Positions 38,754 to 46,373 of a DNA stretch of 64,000 nucleotides are shown piece after piece. The first letter of the stretch is position 1. Each line of letters starts with the position of its first letter. The notes under the pieces are model-generated. The model saw nothing but the letters and a program-made list of their open reading frames with translations. It was not told where the DNA came from and made no database searches. A program made the translations under genes and the position numbers. Source of the DNA: a virus; IMG/VR virus record IMGVR_UViG_3300050120_000230, positions 276,325-340,324 of that record; one strand, 5' to 3'.

Positions 38754-40243
38754 TGAAGATCGAAGACCTATTTGAAGCGAAGAAGAAACTGAAGACCCTA
38801 TATTGCAGTCGTAAACTTCTAAATGCTAAAGACGTGATTGAGTGGGCCAAGGCTCAAGGTTTCAAGAATGTTCTTGAGCCCAAAGACATGCACGTCACCA
38901 TCGCCTACTCGAAGGAAAAGATCGACTGGTCGGACATGACCGACAGCTTCGATCACATCACGTCCCGCAAAGACGGAAAAAAAGACGACACCAAACGTGA
39001 AGTCCATGCTTTCGGCGAAGACAAGAAAGCCATCGTTCTCACTTTCGAGAACGCTGACCTCCATCGTCGCTGGGAAGAGTTCACCGAACACTTCGGTGCG
39101 TCGTGGGATTTTCCCGACTATCGTCCTCACGTCTCGATCACCTATGACGGTTTGCCTGAAGGGCTGAAACTCAGCGACATCAAGCCCTACGAGGGTGAAC
39201 TCTACTTCGGCCCCGAGACCATGGACGAAGTGAACACCGACTGGAAATCGAACGTCAAAGAGAAGAAGGTCAATGAAAGTCTCGATGGGGCAATCACTGA
39301 AGGTTACAGCCAATCTCAACTGGTCAGTATGGCTGAACCGCATGAGAACAACATCTTCGATGAGGAAGACCCACTAGGTGGCGCCGCATCGGAATGGAAG
39401 TGGCGCTACGTCAAAGACTTCCCGGTTGCGACACTAGTGAAAGCGATGGGTGGCGCCGAAGAATTCATGGGCGTCGAGATGCACGACTATCACGACGATC
39501 TGTTCGATGGCAGCAAGATCAAGGAACCGATCACTTTCGTCGAACGAGACGGAGAAATCGGTCTGTGGGACGGATGGCACCGTGTCTCGTCGTCTATTGA
39601 GACAAATCGCCCGACGCTTCCGGCTATTATCGGCACCAATCGTCAAGGCGCCCCGGTAGATGAAGATTTCCACATCCAAGACGTGGGCGATATCGATCAC
39701 TTCTACGGCGTGTTCAAGCAGAGCTATGAAGACAGCACTGGTGCGGCATGGAGCGAGGACAAACTTCTTTCACGGGCGCGCAACTGGACGTTCTATGGCG
39801 ATGAAGAAGGCTTCGTAGCCGTTCGGGTCCAAGGCTCTGGTATGAAAAAACTGGTCGCTGCGGCCGGAAACCCGCGCGGGGTCGTCAAGGGCCTGACGGA
39901 GCTTCAAGCCAGTGGAGGGCCTATCTGGGGCGCTGTATCGGCCCCTCTGGCGATGATGGCCAAGAAACGCGGCATGATCGTGCCCCACTTGATCCCCGGC
40001 GGACCATTTTTCATCAAAGTTCTCGCCAAGACCATTCCCCCGTCTGTGTTCGGCGGCCATGAACCGGTCGTCACGAAGGATGGCGGGCTTGTTTTCAGCT
40101 ACGAAGATGTTGGCGAGACGACGAAATACATCATCGGAAACAAAGCGTATTTCGCGCACATGCTGGAATTGCCTCATGTCATCGAACAACTCAAGAAAGT
40201 TCCCGGCCTTGAGCGGTTCCTCAAGATGATCGGTATTGGTTGA
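38753..40243 (+). CDS. Acb1-like 2H phosphoesterase fused to a larger protein
   Basis: 496 residues. Residues 16-145 match phage Acb1 (anti-CBASS) 2H phosphoesterases: LYCSRKLLNAKDVIEWAKAQ, MHVTIAYS (His47, Thr49), FDHITSRKDG, and RPHVSITYDG (His126, Ser128). The two HxT/S motifs are catalytic in Acb1, which hydrolyses cyclic nucleotide signals of CBASS immunity. Residues 1-15 (MKIEDLFEAKKKLKT) look like a CTS helix. Around residue 270, VERDGEIGLWDGWHRVSSSI recalls ParB/sulfiredoxin-like DGxHR motifs. The C-terminal 200 residues are unassigned. So it is a multi-domain protein, probably packaged. Confidence 0.75.
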   Translation: MKIEDLFEAKKKLKTLYCSRKLLNAKDVIEWAKAQGFKNVLEPKDMHVTIAYSKEKIDWSDMTDSFDHITSRKDGKKDDTKREVHAFGEDKKAIVLTFENADLHRRWEEFTEHFGASWDFPDYRPHVSITYDGLPEGLKLSDIKPYEGELYFGPETMDEVNTDWKSNVKEKKVNESLDGAITEGYSQSQLVSMAEPHENNIFDEEDPLGGAASEWKWRYVKDFPVATLVKAMGGAEEFMGVEMHDYHDDLFDGSKIKEPITFVERDGEIGLWDGWHRVSSSIETNRPTLPAIIGTNRQGAPVDEDFHIQDVGDIDHFYGVFKQSYEDSTGAAWSEDKLLSRARNWTFYGDEEGFVAVRVQGSGMKKLVAAAGNPRGVVKGLTELQASGGPIWGAVSAPLAMMAKKRGMIVPHLIPGGPFFIKVLAKTIPPSVFGGHEPVVTKDGGLVFSYEDVGETTKYIIGNKAYFAHMLELPHVIEQLKKVPGLERFLKMIGIG

Positions 40244-40267
40244 CCAAATAGCCTTTGCATGAGAGTC
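40236..40267 (+). promoter_or_regulatory. TTGGTTGACCAA element with weak -10
   Basis: TTGGTTGACCAA (40236-40247) with -35 TTGACC at 40240. The expected -10 region (GAGTCT, 40263-40268 area) is weak. The upstream Acb1-like gene's stop codon TGA lies inside this element. The next gene at 40285 has AAGGAGG. Confidence 0.5.
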
Positions 40268-40284
40268 TTCATTAAGGAGGACCG

Positions 40285-40581
40285 ATGTTCAAAGCGAATG
40301 AAGCATGGATGGTGGGACGAGTGCTGGACTATGCGTCCTGCCACATCGACATCGATCTGTCCGCTCACGGCTCGGACCTTAACCTTGCTCGCCTTCGCAC
40401 CATGCGAATGAAACTCGGCAATGGGACCGGCTTCGACGAGGGTGATCTTCGTCTTCTGCGCGCCCTTCTCGCCTCGGCCACGCTGCTTCCCTTTTTCCCG
40501 TTGACCCCGGAAATCGTGACGAAATACGATGCACTGGTCATCTCGGTCGCCAACACGAAACCGGCCGGGATTTTTGGTTGA
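40285..40581 (+). CDS. hypothetical protein (98 aa)
   Basis: ATG preceded by AAGGAGG. Mostly helical: LARLRTMRMKLGNGTGFDEG, then a Leu/Ala-rich segment DLRLLRALLASATLLPFFPL that could be hydrophobic core rather than membrane. The C-terminus ends in PAGIFG; the stop is in the next TTGGTTGACCAA. Confidence 0.6.
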   Translation: MFKANEAWMVGRVLDYASCHIDIDLSAHGSDLNLARLRTMRMKLGNGTGFDEGDLRLLRALLASATLLPFFPLTPEIVTKYDALVISVANTKPAGIFG

Positions 40582-40585
40582 CCAA
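40574..40585 (+). promoter_or_regulatory. TTGGTTGACCAA element at a gene junction
   Basis: Full copy of the inverted repeat. No clear -10 follows at 16-17 bases. It contains the stop of one gene and a TTG that may start the next, so its role may be operator rather than promoter. Confidence 0.4.
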
Positions 40586-41090
40586 AAGCTTCGAAGAGAC
40601 CATTGTTGAGACTATGCAATGGCACGACTGGGATCGCCCACGAGCTTTGGAAGAAGTGATGACGGCTCAGAAAAAAGATGATCGCCGGTTTGGCGGACTT
40701 GTTCCGGCGCCTGTCGAGGAAGGCTCTTCCGTCTGGCCGCCGCGCGGCCCCATTGGTTGGAGCCTGCTGACGACCCTCAAGCGCATCGAAGCGTTTTTCA
40801 CCAGAGGCGAACTTGTCTGGCTGCGAGATCACGACGAAACACAGACTTTGGCAGTCGCCCACCGGGGGCGCGATGGTGTCCTCTATTCCGCGCGCTACTG
40901 GCCGTGGTTTCGCAGTCTGCAACTGAACGATAACGGCTTCGTCATCTGCCTCGATAAAGGAAACGGCGAGTACGTCCGTAACTGGATCGCGAGCGACGAT
41001 GCCAAGATGGTCTACATGCTGATGCAGAACAGCGAGACCTATGCGAATCCGATGGACGACTATCCGCAACCAACCACTATCGCGACCTGA
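40578..41090 (+). CDS. hypothetical protein (170 aa)
   Basis: TTG at 40578 overlaps the previous TGA as in other TTGA junctions; ATG 40614 is the alternative. Contains a strand region (TLAVAHRGRDGVLYSARYWP) and a C-terminal helix, DDAKMVYMLMQN, which weakly resembles the DAxLFKM ending (WIASDDAKMVYMLM). No clear family. Confidence 0.6.
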   Translation: MTKSFEETIVETMQWHDWDRPRALEEVMTAQKKDDRRFGGLVPAPVEEGSSVWPPRGPIGWSLLTTLKRIEAFFTRGELVWLRDHDETQTLAVAHRGRDGVLYSARYWPWFRSLQLNDNGFVICLDKGNGEYVRNWIASDDAKMVYMLMQNSETYANPMDDYPQPTTIAT

Positions 41091-41121
41091 TCTCGCGTCA
41101 GACCCCACTACGGAGCTTCTC

Positions 41122-41478
41122 GTGGCCAAGTTTACCTTCGGCGGAAACGACATTGTCGGCCGCAACATCGTCATCAATGGCAATACGATCATCGTCGATG
41201 GCGTAATTGTCGAGGGCAATGCCAGCGGCAAGATCGAACTCCGTATCCTCGAAGGTGTCGTCGAGAACATTACGTCCGACCGCTCGGTCAATTGCCTGAA
41301 CGTGGCCGGGAACGTGCAGGCTGGAAGTTCCGTGAATTGCGGTGACGTGAAGGGATCGGCGAGCGGCGGAAGCTCGGTCAACTGCGGTGACATCGGTGGG
41401 GACGTGCGGGCCGGAAGTTCGGTCAACTGCGGCGACATCGCTGGATCGGTCACGGCACAAAACGTTCGGCGGGGATAA
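41122..41478 (+). CDS. Cys-repeat beta-solenoid-like protein (118 aa)
   Basis: GTG 41122 follows GGAG. After an N-terminal strand part come four near-identical ten-residue repeats: SVNCLNVAGN, SVNCGDVKGS, SVNCGDIGGD, SVNCGDIAGS, each followed by a V-x-A-G-S-like spacer. A Cys falls at the same position in every turn. The pattern resembles bactofilin-like or right-handed beta-solenoid proteins. It may form a filament or a metal- or disulfide-stabilised rod. Ends at an overlap with the next gene. Confidence 0.6.
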   Translation: MAKFTFGGNDIVGRNIVINGNTIIVDGVIVEGNASGKIELRILEGVVENITSDRSVNCLNVAGNVQAGSSVNCGDVKGSASGGSSVNCGDIGGDVRAGSSVNCGDIAGSVTAQNVRRG

Positions 41479-41975
41479 TGATGATCGATCCTCCCGATAT
41501 TGAAATCGGAGACACGGCTATCGTGTTTCTTCTCAATGACAGGGAAAAACGCGTCCATCAACTCACTGGGATGATTACTGCCAAGCGTGGACTATGCCGT
41601 GGGTTTCGAAAGTATGGCTCCAATGATGGTTCTCGCCTCGGATTGGTAATCAACGGCTGGCTCACGGCTACACTTAGAGACGATGAAGATACATTCGCCG
41701 CCGGGCGTTTTCGCAATTTTTCCGATGTGAACTTCTCAGCAAAAAACGACGTTGTTTTTCGATCTGAGCGGCGATGGGTAGGCGACCACCTTGATTGGCT
41801 CGGTGAGATACCGAAAGGTCGCTGGGGCCTTCGCAACGTGCTTGGATTCAGTCTGGCCGAAGATGGCTCCACGGTATTGGACACGACGGGGAACCCAATG
41901 ACCCATCGCAAGACCTATATTAGTTTCGAAGATGCCAATGACGCTATCCACTACAAACTGCGATGGGTCGGGTAG
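41478..41975 (+). CDS. DAIHYKLRW-family protein (165 aa)
   Basis: ATG overlaps the previous stop. The C-terminus FEDANDAIHYKLRWVG is the family motif with HYK for LFK. The N-terminal region is strand-rich with DTAIVFLLNDREKRVHQL. No promoter before it, so co-transcribed with the solenoid gene. Confidence 0.7.
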   Translation: MMIDPPDIEIGDTAIVFLLNDREKRVHQLTGMITAKRGLCRGFRKYGSNDGSRLGLVINGWLTATLRDDEDTFAAGRFRNFSDVNFSAKNDVVFRSERRWVGDHLDWLGEIPKGRWGLRNVLGFSLAEDGSTVLDTTGNPMTHRKTYISFEDANDAIHYKLRWVG

Positions 41976-41983
41976 CATTATTG

Positions 41984-42011
41984 TTGACGATCTCAAGTTC
42001 TGGGATACCTT
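41984..42011 (+). promoter_or_regulatory. early-type promoter
   Basis: -35 TTGACG (41984-41989), 16 bases, -10 TACCTT (42006-42011). The gene at 42044 has an AAGGAG ribosome-binding site. Confidence 0.65.
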
Positions 42012-42043
42012 CTAGCTAACAACGGCACAGAAGGAGTCTTGGC

Positions 42044-42640
42044 ATGGGCGTTTACAACTATCTCCTGACCTCCAAGACCATTCGCGTCAAGACGGCCACC
42101 GGCCGCGAGACGCTTCACCTCATGAAGTATCTGAGCAAGGAGTCCTCGCAACCGGCGCCCGCGTGGGAACAAGGGCTCATCTCGCGGATGGACTACATGT
42201 GGTCCTGCCGCGATCTCCCCAAGTATGTGACCAACGACGACGCTGGCGAGGGCTGGCCGGTCTACGAAGAAATCCGCCAGACCTGTTTCACCGATGATTA
42301 CCCCTCGTCCCGCATCCTCGCCGGTTTCCTTCGCAAGGGCGAAGGCCGGATGCTCACGTTCGAAAAATGGGAACGCCTGAAGGTCTGCGTCGGCACCAAG
42401 ACGGATTTCCACTACTCGGCACAATATCACGTCCAAGAAAAGCTCCGCGAAAGCGGCCTGATGAACTCGGAATGGACGAGCAGTCGGTTCCGCGACGGCG
42501 TCGGCGAATACGTTTTTGTCTACGTAAAGGACCCGACCGATCTCGTTCTGGCCAAGCTGGTGCTGGCAGGCGACTACACTTTCGCCGACGCCTACCTGCC
42601 GACCTACGATCCCCACCGCGATCCGAACCCGTATCGCTAA
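42044..42640 (+). CDS. hypothetical protein (198 aa)
   Basis: Acts alone behind its own promoter and terminator. Seen: RVKTATGRETLHLMKYLSKE, a CFTDDYPSSRILAGFLRKG segment, and VYVKDPTDLVLAKLVLAGD, which might be a drifted DAxLFKM motif. Otherwise unassigned. A single-gene unit ended by the terminator at 42663. Confidence 0.7.
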   Translation: MGVYNYLLTSKTIRVKTATGRETLHLMKYLSKESSQPAPAWEQGLISRMDYMWSCRDLPKYVTNDDAGEGWPVYEEIRQTCFTDDYPSSRILAGFLRKGEGRMLTFEKWERLKVCVGTKTDFHYSAQYHVQEKLRESGLMNSEWTSSRFRDGVGEYVFVYVKDPTDLVLAKLVLAGDYTFADAYLPTYDPHRDPNPYR

Positions 42641-42662
42641 GCGGGTGTCAACTTGACGCAGA

Positions 42663-42687
42663 GGCCCCCAGAAATGGGGGTCTTTTT
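42663..42687 (+). terminator. rho-independent terminator
   Basis: CCCCCA stem (42665-42670), GAAA loop and TGGGGG (42675-42680), extended by a G-T and a G-C pair, followed by TTTTT (42683-42687). Confidence 0.9.
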
Positions 42688-42797
42688 GCGTTCTGGGCGA
42701 TCATTGTCAAAATCTATGCCTCCAACCGAGGCAAACCCAACCCAATAAATGGGCGAAATCTCACAACGCTGTCAATTTTTCGTGCACCATATTTTCG

Positions 42798-42824
42798 TTA
42801 ACCAAACTTGCTTTCAACTACCCT
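42798..42824 (+). promoter_or_regulatory. early-type promoter of the PrkA cluster
   Basis: -35-like TTAACC (42798-42803) in a CGTTAACCAAA context, 15-base spacer, -10 TACCCT (42819-42824). Upstream of the PrkA gene at 42885, which has CGGAGG. A nearby GATAAATC is not a convincing late promoter. Confidence 0.5.
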
Positions 42825-42884
42825 GCGTGGTTAGATAAATCATTATAGCAAGCGTTATTTAAGAGTAGTGCGGAGGTTTCCCAA

Positions 42885-44825
42885 GTGCGTTCAGACCTAT
42901 TCGATATTTTCAAGGAAAACTTTACGAAGTCGAAAGTTGAGATGATGGAGTTGGAGGAATACCTCGAACTCTGCAAGACCGACAAGCTGGCCTATGCCAC
43001 CTCCGCAGAGCGCATGGTGCACGCAATTGGCGAACCCAAACGACTCGACACGGCCTCCGATGCCCGTCTCTCCCGAATCTTCCTCAACCGCACCCTGAAA
43101 GTCTACCCGGCTTTCAAAGATTTCTTCGGCATGGAAGACACCATTGAGCGGGTGGTCTCCTTCTTCCGCCACGCCGCACAGGGTCTCGAAGAGCGTAAGC
43201 AAGTGCTCTACCTGCTGGGGCCGGTCGGCGGCGGCAAGTCCTCCATGGCCGAGCGCCTGAAGGAATTGATGGAAGCATACCCCATCTACGTTCTGTGTGC
43301 GGGCGATGAGATGAGCCCGGTCTTTGAGACCCCGCTCGGCCTCTTCCCGGCCGACAAATATGCCAGCCTGATGAGCGAGCGTTACGGTGTCGAGAAGCGT
43401 TACCTCAACACGATTCTCAGCCCGTGGGCCGTGAAGCGCCTGCGTGGTTTCGACGGCGACATCTCCAAGTTCAAAGTGGCCAAGGTTTGGCCGTCACGTC
43501 TGGAACAGATTGCGATTTGCAAGACCGAGCCCGGCGACGAGAACAACCAAGACATCTCCTGCCTCGTGGGCAAGACCGACATTCGTCAGCTTGAGCACTT
43601 CTCGCAGAATGACCCGGACGCCTACTCGTTCTCCGGCGCTCTGTGCCGGGGCAACCAAGGCATGATGGAGTTCGTGGAAATGTTCAAGGCGCCGATCAAG
43701 GTGCTTCACCCGCTTCTGACGGCTACGCAAGAAGGCAACTACGTTGGCACTGAGGCGATCAGTGCGATCCCGTTCAACGGCATCGTGCTCGCGCACTCCA
43801 ACGAAGCCGAATGGCAGACCTTCAAGAACAACAAGAACAACGAAGCGTTCATCGACCGCATCTGCGTCATCAAGGTTCCCTACTGCCTGCGCGCGACAGA
43901 AGAACAATCCATCTATCAGAAGATGATTAACTCTTCTGATCTGGGCAAGGCGCCGCTGGCTCCTGAGACCCTGAAGATGCTGTCGCGGTTTTCCGTCCTC
44001 AGCCGCCTGAAGGATCACCAGAACTCGAATCTGTGGTCCAAGATGCGCGTCTATGACGGCGAGAACATGAAGGAAGTCGATCCGCGCGCCAAGTCGGTGC
44101 AAGAATATCGCGACGACGCTGGCGTTGACGAAGGCATGAACGGCATCTCGACGCGGTTCGCGTTCAAGATTTTGTCGGCCGCCTTCAATTTCGACAACGA
44201 AGAGATCGCCGGTGACCCGGTCCATCTGATGATGGTGCTGGAAAATGCGATCCGTCGCGAACAGTTCAGCAGCGACATCGAGAAGAAGTATCTCTCGTTC
44301 ATCAAGGAAACGCTGGTGCCCGAGTATGCCGACTTCATCGGCACCGAAATCCAGACGGCGTACCTCGAAGCCTACGACGATTACGGTCAGAACCTCTTCG
44401 ACCGCTATATCGACTATGCCGACCACTGGATGGAAGACATCGACTTCAAGGACCCGGACACCGGCAACTTGTTCAACCGCGAAATCCTCAACAACGAGCT
44501 TGAGAAGATGGAGAAGCCTGCCGGGATCGCTAACCCGAAAGACTTCCGTCATGAAGTCGTGAACTTCGTCCTTCGGATGCGGGCTCGCGAGGGCAACAAC
44601 GCGGTGAAGTGGACCTCTTACGAAAAGCTCAAGCGGGTGATCGAGAAGAAAATGTTCTCGTCCGTCGAAGAGCTTTTGCCGGTCATCTCGTTCGGCGCCA
44701 AGCAGGACAAGGATACCGAGAAGAAGCACAAGGATTTCGTCTCGCGCATGGAAAGCAAGGGCTACACGGCTCGGCAAACCCGTCGCATTGTCGAATGGTA
44801 TATGCGTGTCCGCAAAGCGGGTTAA
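42885..44825 (+). CDS. prkA: PrkA family serine protein kinase
   Basis: A 646-residue AAA-type P-loop kinase like PrkA/YeaG, which phosphorylates target proteins in bacterial stress responses. Walker A is GPVGGGKSS at 112-120, in the typical context LERKQVLYLLGPVGGGKSSM. Further family landmarks: GALCRGNQGMMEFVEMFKAP, LLTATQEGNYVG, ILAHSNEAEWQ, FIDRICVIKVPYCLR. The C-terminus carries the PrkA kinase-like domain (LRMRAREGNNAVKWTSYEKL). Length is normal. Followed by the MbcA-like, YeaH and SpoVR genes, the usual partners. Confidence 0.95.
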   Translation: MRSDLFDIFKENFTKSKVEMMELEEYLELCKTDKLAYATSAERMVHAIGEPKRLDTASDARLSRIFLNRTLKVYPAFKDFFGMEDTIERVVSFFRHAAQGLEERKQVLYLLGPVGGGKSSMAERLKELMEAYPIYVLCAGDEMSPVFETPLGLFPADKYASLMSERYGVEKRYLNTILSPWAVKRLRGFDGDISKFKVAKVWPSRLEQIAICKTEPGDENNQDISCLVGKTDIRQLEHFSQNDPDAYSFSGALCRGNQGMMEFVEMFKAPIKVLHPLLTATQEGNYVGTEAISAIPFNGIVLAHSNEAEWQTFKNNKNNEAFIDRICVIKVPYCLRATEEQSIYQKMINSSDLGKAPLAPETLKMLSRFSVLSRLKDHQNSNLWSKMRVYDGENMKEVDPRAKSVQEYRDDAGVDEGMNGISTRFAFKILSAAFNFDNEEIAGDPVHLMMVLENAIRREQFSSDIEKKYLSFIKETLVPEYADFIGTEIQTAYLEAYDDYGQNLFDRYIDYADHWMEDIDFKDPDTGNLFNREILNNELEKMEKPAGIANPKDFRHEVVNFVLRMRAREGNNAVKWTSYEKLKRVIEKKMFSSVEELLPVISFGAKQDKDTEKKHKDFVSRMESKGYTARQTRRIVEWYMRVRKAG

Positions 44826-45024
44826 CGGCTACGAAGCCGAGGCCGAAGAAGTGATCGCTCTCGCCGAAACATGGCTCGGGAGTAGAGAACAAGCTGAGAC
44901 ATGGTTCCGAACGGTTCCTATCTCAGCCTTCGGCTGCCGAACTGCAAAACAAATTGTGTTCATGGGCAATGGTGTCGCGGCGAAAGCCTACGTCGAGCAT
45001 CTTGCCACTGGTGGTTACGCGTAA
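44806..45024 (+). CDS. MbcA/ParS-like (DUF2384) antitoxin-type protein
   Basis: 72 residues from GTG 44806, overlapping the PrkA end by 20 bases and the YeaH start by one base. AETWLGSREQAETWFRTVPI, then CRTAKQIVFMGNGVAAKAYV-EHLATGGYA, matches the toxin-binding domain of Xre-MbcA-ParS antitoxins (A.exxFGxREKAexWLxxP.xxLGxxTPxxL). There is no HTH and no RES-type toxin gene beside it. Could bind a host toxin or PrkA/YeaH partner. Alternative start upstream (TTG 44788). Confidence 0.6.
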   Translation: MSAKRVNGYEAEAEEVIALAETWLGSREQAETWFRTVPISAFGCRTAKQIVFMGNGVAAKAYVEHLATGGYA

Positions 45025-46373
45025 TGTCTGACGGCTTCATCATCATCGACCGACGCAAGAACCCGAAGGCAAAGAGCCTCTCCAATCGGCAGAGGTTCGT
45101 TGCTCGGGCGAAGAAATCCATTCGCGATTCTGCCAAGCGGGCGCTCGTCGGGAAATCGATGAGCGACACTGGCGACACCTACATCAACGTGCCCGCCGAT
45201 GGGATTGAAGAACCGCATTTCCGGCATGATCCGAGCGTCGGCGAATATGATTACGTCCTCCCCGGCAATCAGGAATACATCGTCGGAGACATGATCGGCA
45301 AGCCGCCCAAACAAGATGGTGGCGGCAAAGGCGGTGGTAACGGCGAAGGTGATGGTGGCGAGGACGAGTTCAATTTTGCATTGTCCTACGAAGAATATCT
45401 GAACGTCATTTTTGACGATCTGGAACTACCCGATCTCATCAAGAAGACAGAACGTAATACCATTGCGTTCGTGAACCGCCGAGCGGGATATACCGCGAGC
45501 GGGATGCCATCCAATCTCAACGCCGAGCGCACGGCGGTGGCCGGGATGGCGCGGCGGATCGCCCTCAAGGCGCCGAAGATGAAGCGCATCCACGAACTTG
45601 AAGCTGAACTTGCCGATCTGATGGAGATTTCGGAGGTTCAGGTCTTCGGTGGCGAGGACAAAGTTGAAACGAACCGACGCATTTTGGAACTCGAAAACGA
45701 GATCACCTCTCTGCGAGCTAAGGCCACGGCCATCGCCTATCTCGACAACGTGGACATGCGCTACAACAATTTCGTCAAGCAGCCGAAGCCGATCACCCAA
45801 GCGGTCATGTTCTGCATGATGGACGTGTCCTATTCGATGGGTGAGCGCGAGAAAATCATCGCAAAGAAGTTCTTCATTCTGCTGCATCTGTTCCTTAAGC
45901 GCCGATATGAGAACATCGACGTGGTCTTCGTTCGTCACCACGACAAGGCGGAAGAGTGCGATGAGGACACGTTCTTCACCGGCCGCGTGAGTGGTGGCAC
46001 GGTGGTTTCGACCGGCTATGACAAAATCAAAGAAATCATCGCTTCTCGCTACAACAGCGAGGATTGGAACATCTATATGGCTCAGGCTTCGGATGGCGAT
46101 AACTTCACCAGCGACAATGATCGCGTGACAAAAATGCTGAGCGAAGACCTTCTGCCTGTCGTCCAGCATTTCACCTATATCGAAATCGAGGACGGTGAGC
46201 GTGCTCAGTTCATGTCGAACTATGGCATCCTGAACTCCAATCTCTGGCAAACCATCGAGCCATTGACCAAGCAATTCGACAACATATCTTGCGCGAAAAT
46301 TGAACATGAGCGCGATGTCATTCGCGTCTTCCGCAAGCTCTTCAACAAAGACAAAAAACGGAGCGAAGCGTGA
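45024..46373 (+). CDS. yeaH: YeaH / DUF444 family protein
   Basis: A 449-residue protein with the YeaH/YhbH pattern: IIDRRKNPKAKSLSNRQRFV, an acidic-Gly linker (GGGKGGGNGEGDGGEDEF), a YPDLIKKTERN segment (LPDLIKKTERNTIAFVNRRA), and a von Willebrand-like part with FCMMDVSYSMGEREKIIAK, FFILLHLFLKRRYENIDVVF and SGGTVVSTGYDKI. In bacteria it works with PrkA and SpoVR in stress adaptation. The MIDAS-like DVSYS is intact. Confidence 0.95.
   Translation: MSDGFIIIDRRKNPKAKSLSNRQRFVARAKKSIRDSAKRALVGKSMSDTGDTYINVPADGIEEPHFRHDPSVGEYDYVLPGNQEYIVGDMIGKPPKQDGGGKGGGNGEGDGGEDEFNFALSYEEYLNVIFDDLELPDLIKKTERNTIAFVNRRAGYTASGMPSNLNAERTAVAGMARRIALKAPKMKRIHELEAELADLMEISEVQVFGGEDKVETNRRILELENEITSLRAKATAIAYLDNVDMRYNNFVKQPKPITQAVMFCMMDVSYSMGEREKIIAKKFFILLHLFLKRRYENIDVVFVRHHDKAEECDEDTFFTGRVSGGTVVSTGYDKIKEIIASRYNSEDWNIYMAQASDGDNFTSDNDRVTKMLSEDLLPVVQHFTYIEIEDGERAQFMSNYGILNSNLWQTIEPLTKQFDNISCAKIEHERDVIRVFRKLFNKDKKRSEA

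Noticed and set aside
42741-42750. AATAAATG as late promoter
   Set aside because: Lacks the full TAAATA and no gene starts at a suitable distance.
42832-42841. TAGATAAATC before PrkA
   Set aside because: Ends in C instead of A, so it does not match TAAATA.
43494-44777. A 427-codon minus-strand frame
   Set aside because: It lies inside the PrkA gene and is a shadow of its codons.
46262-46275. TTGACC inside the YeaH gene
   Set aside because: No -10 at the right spacing and it lies within coding sequence.
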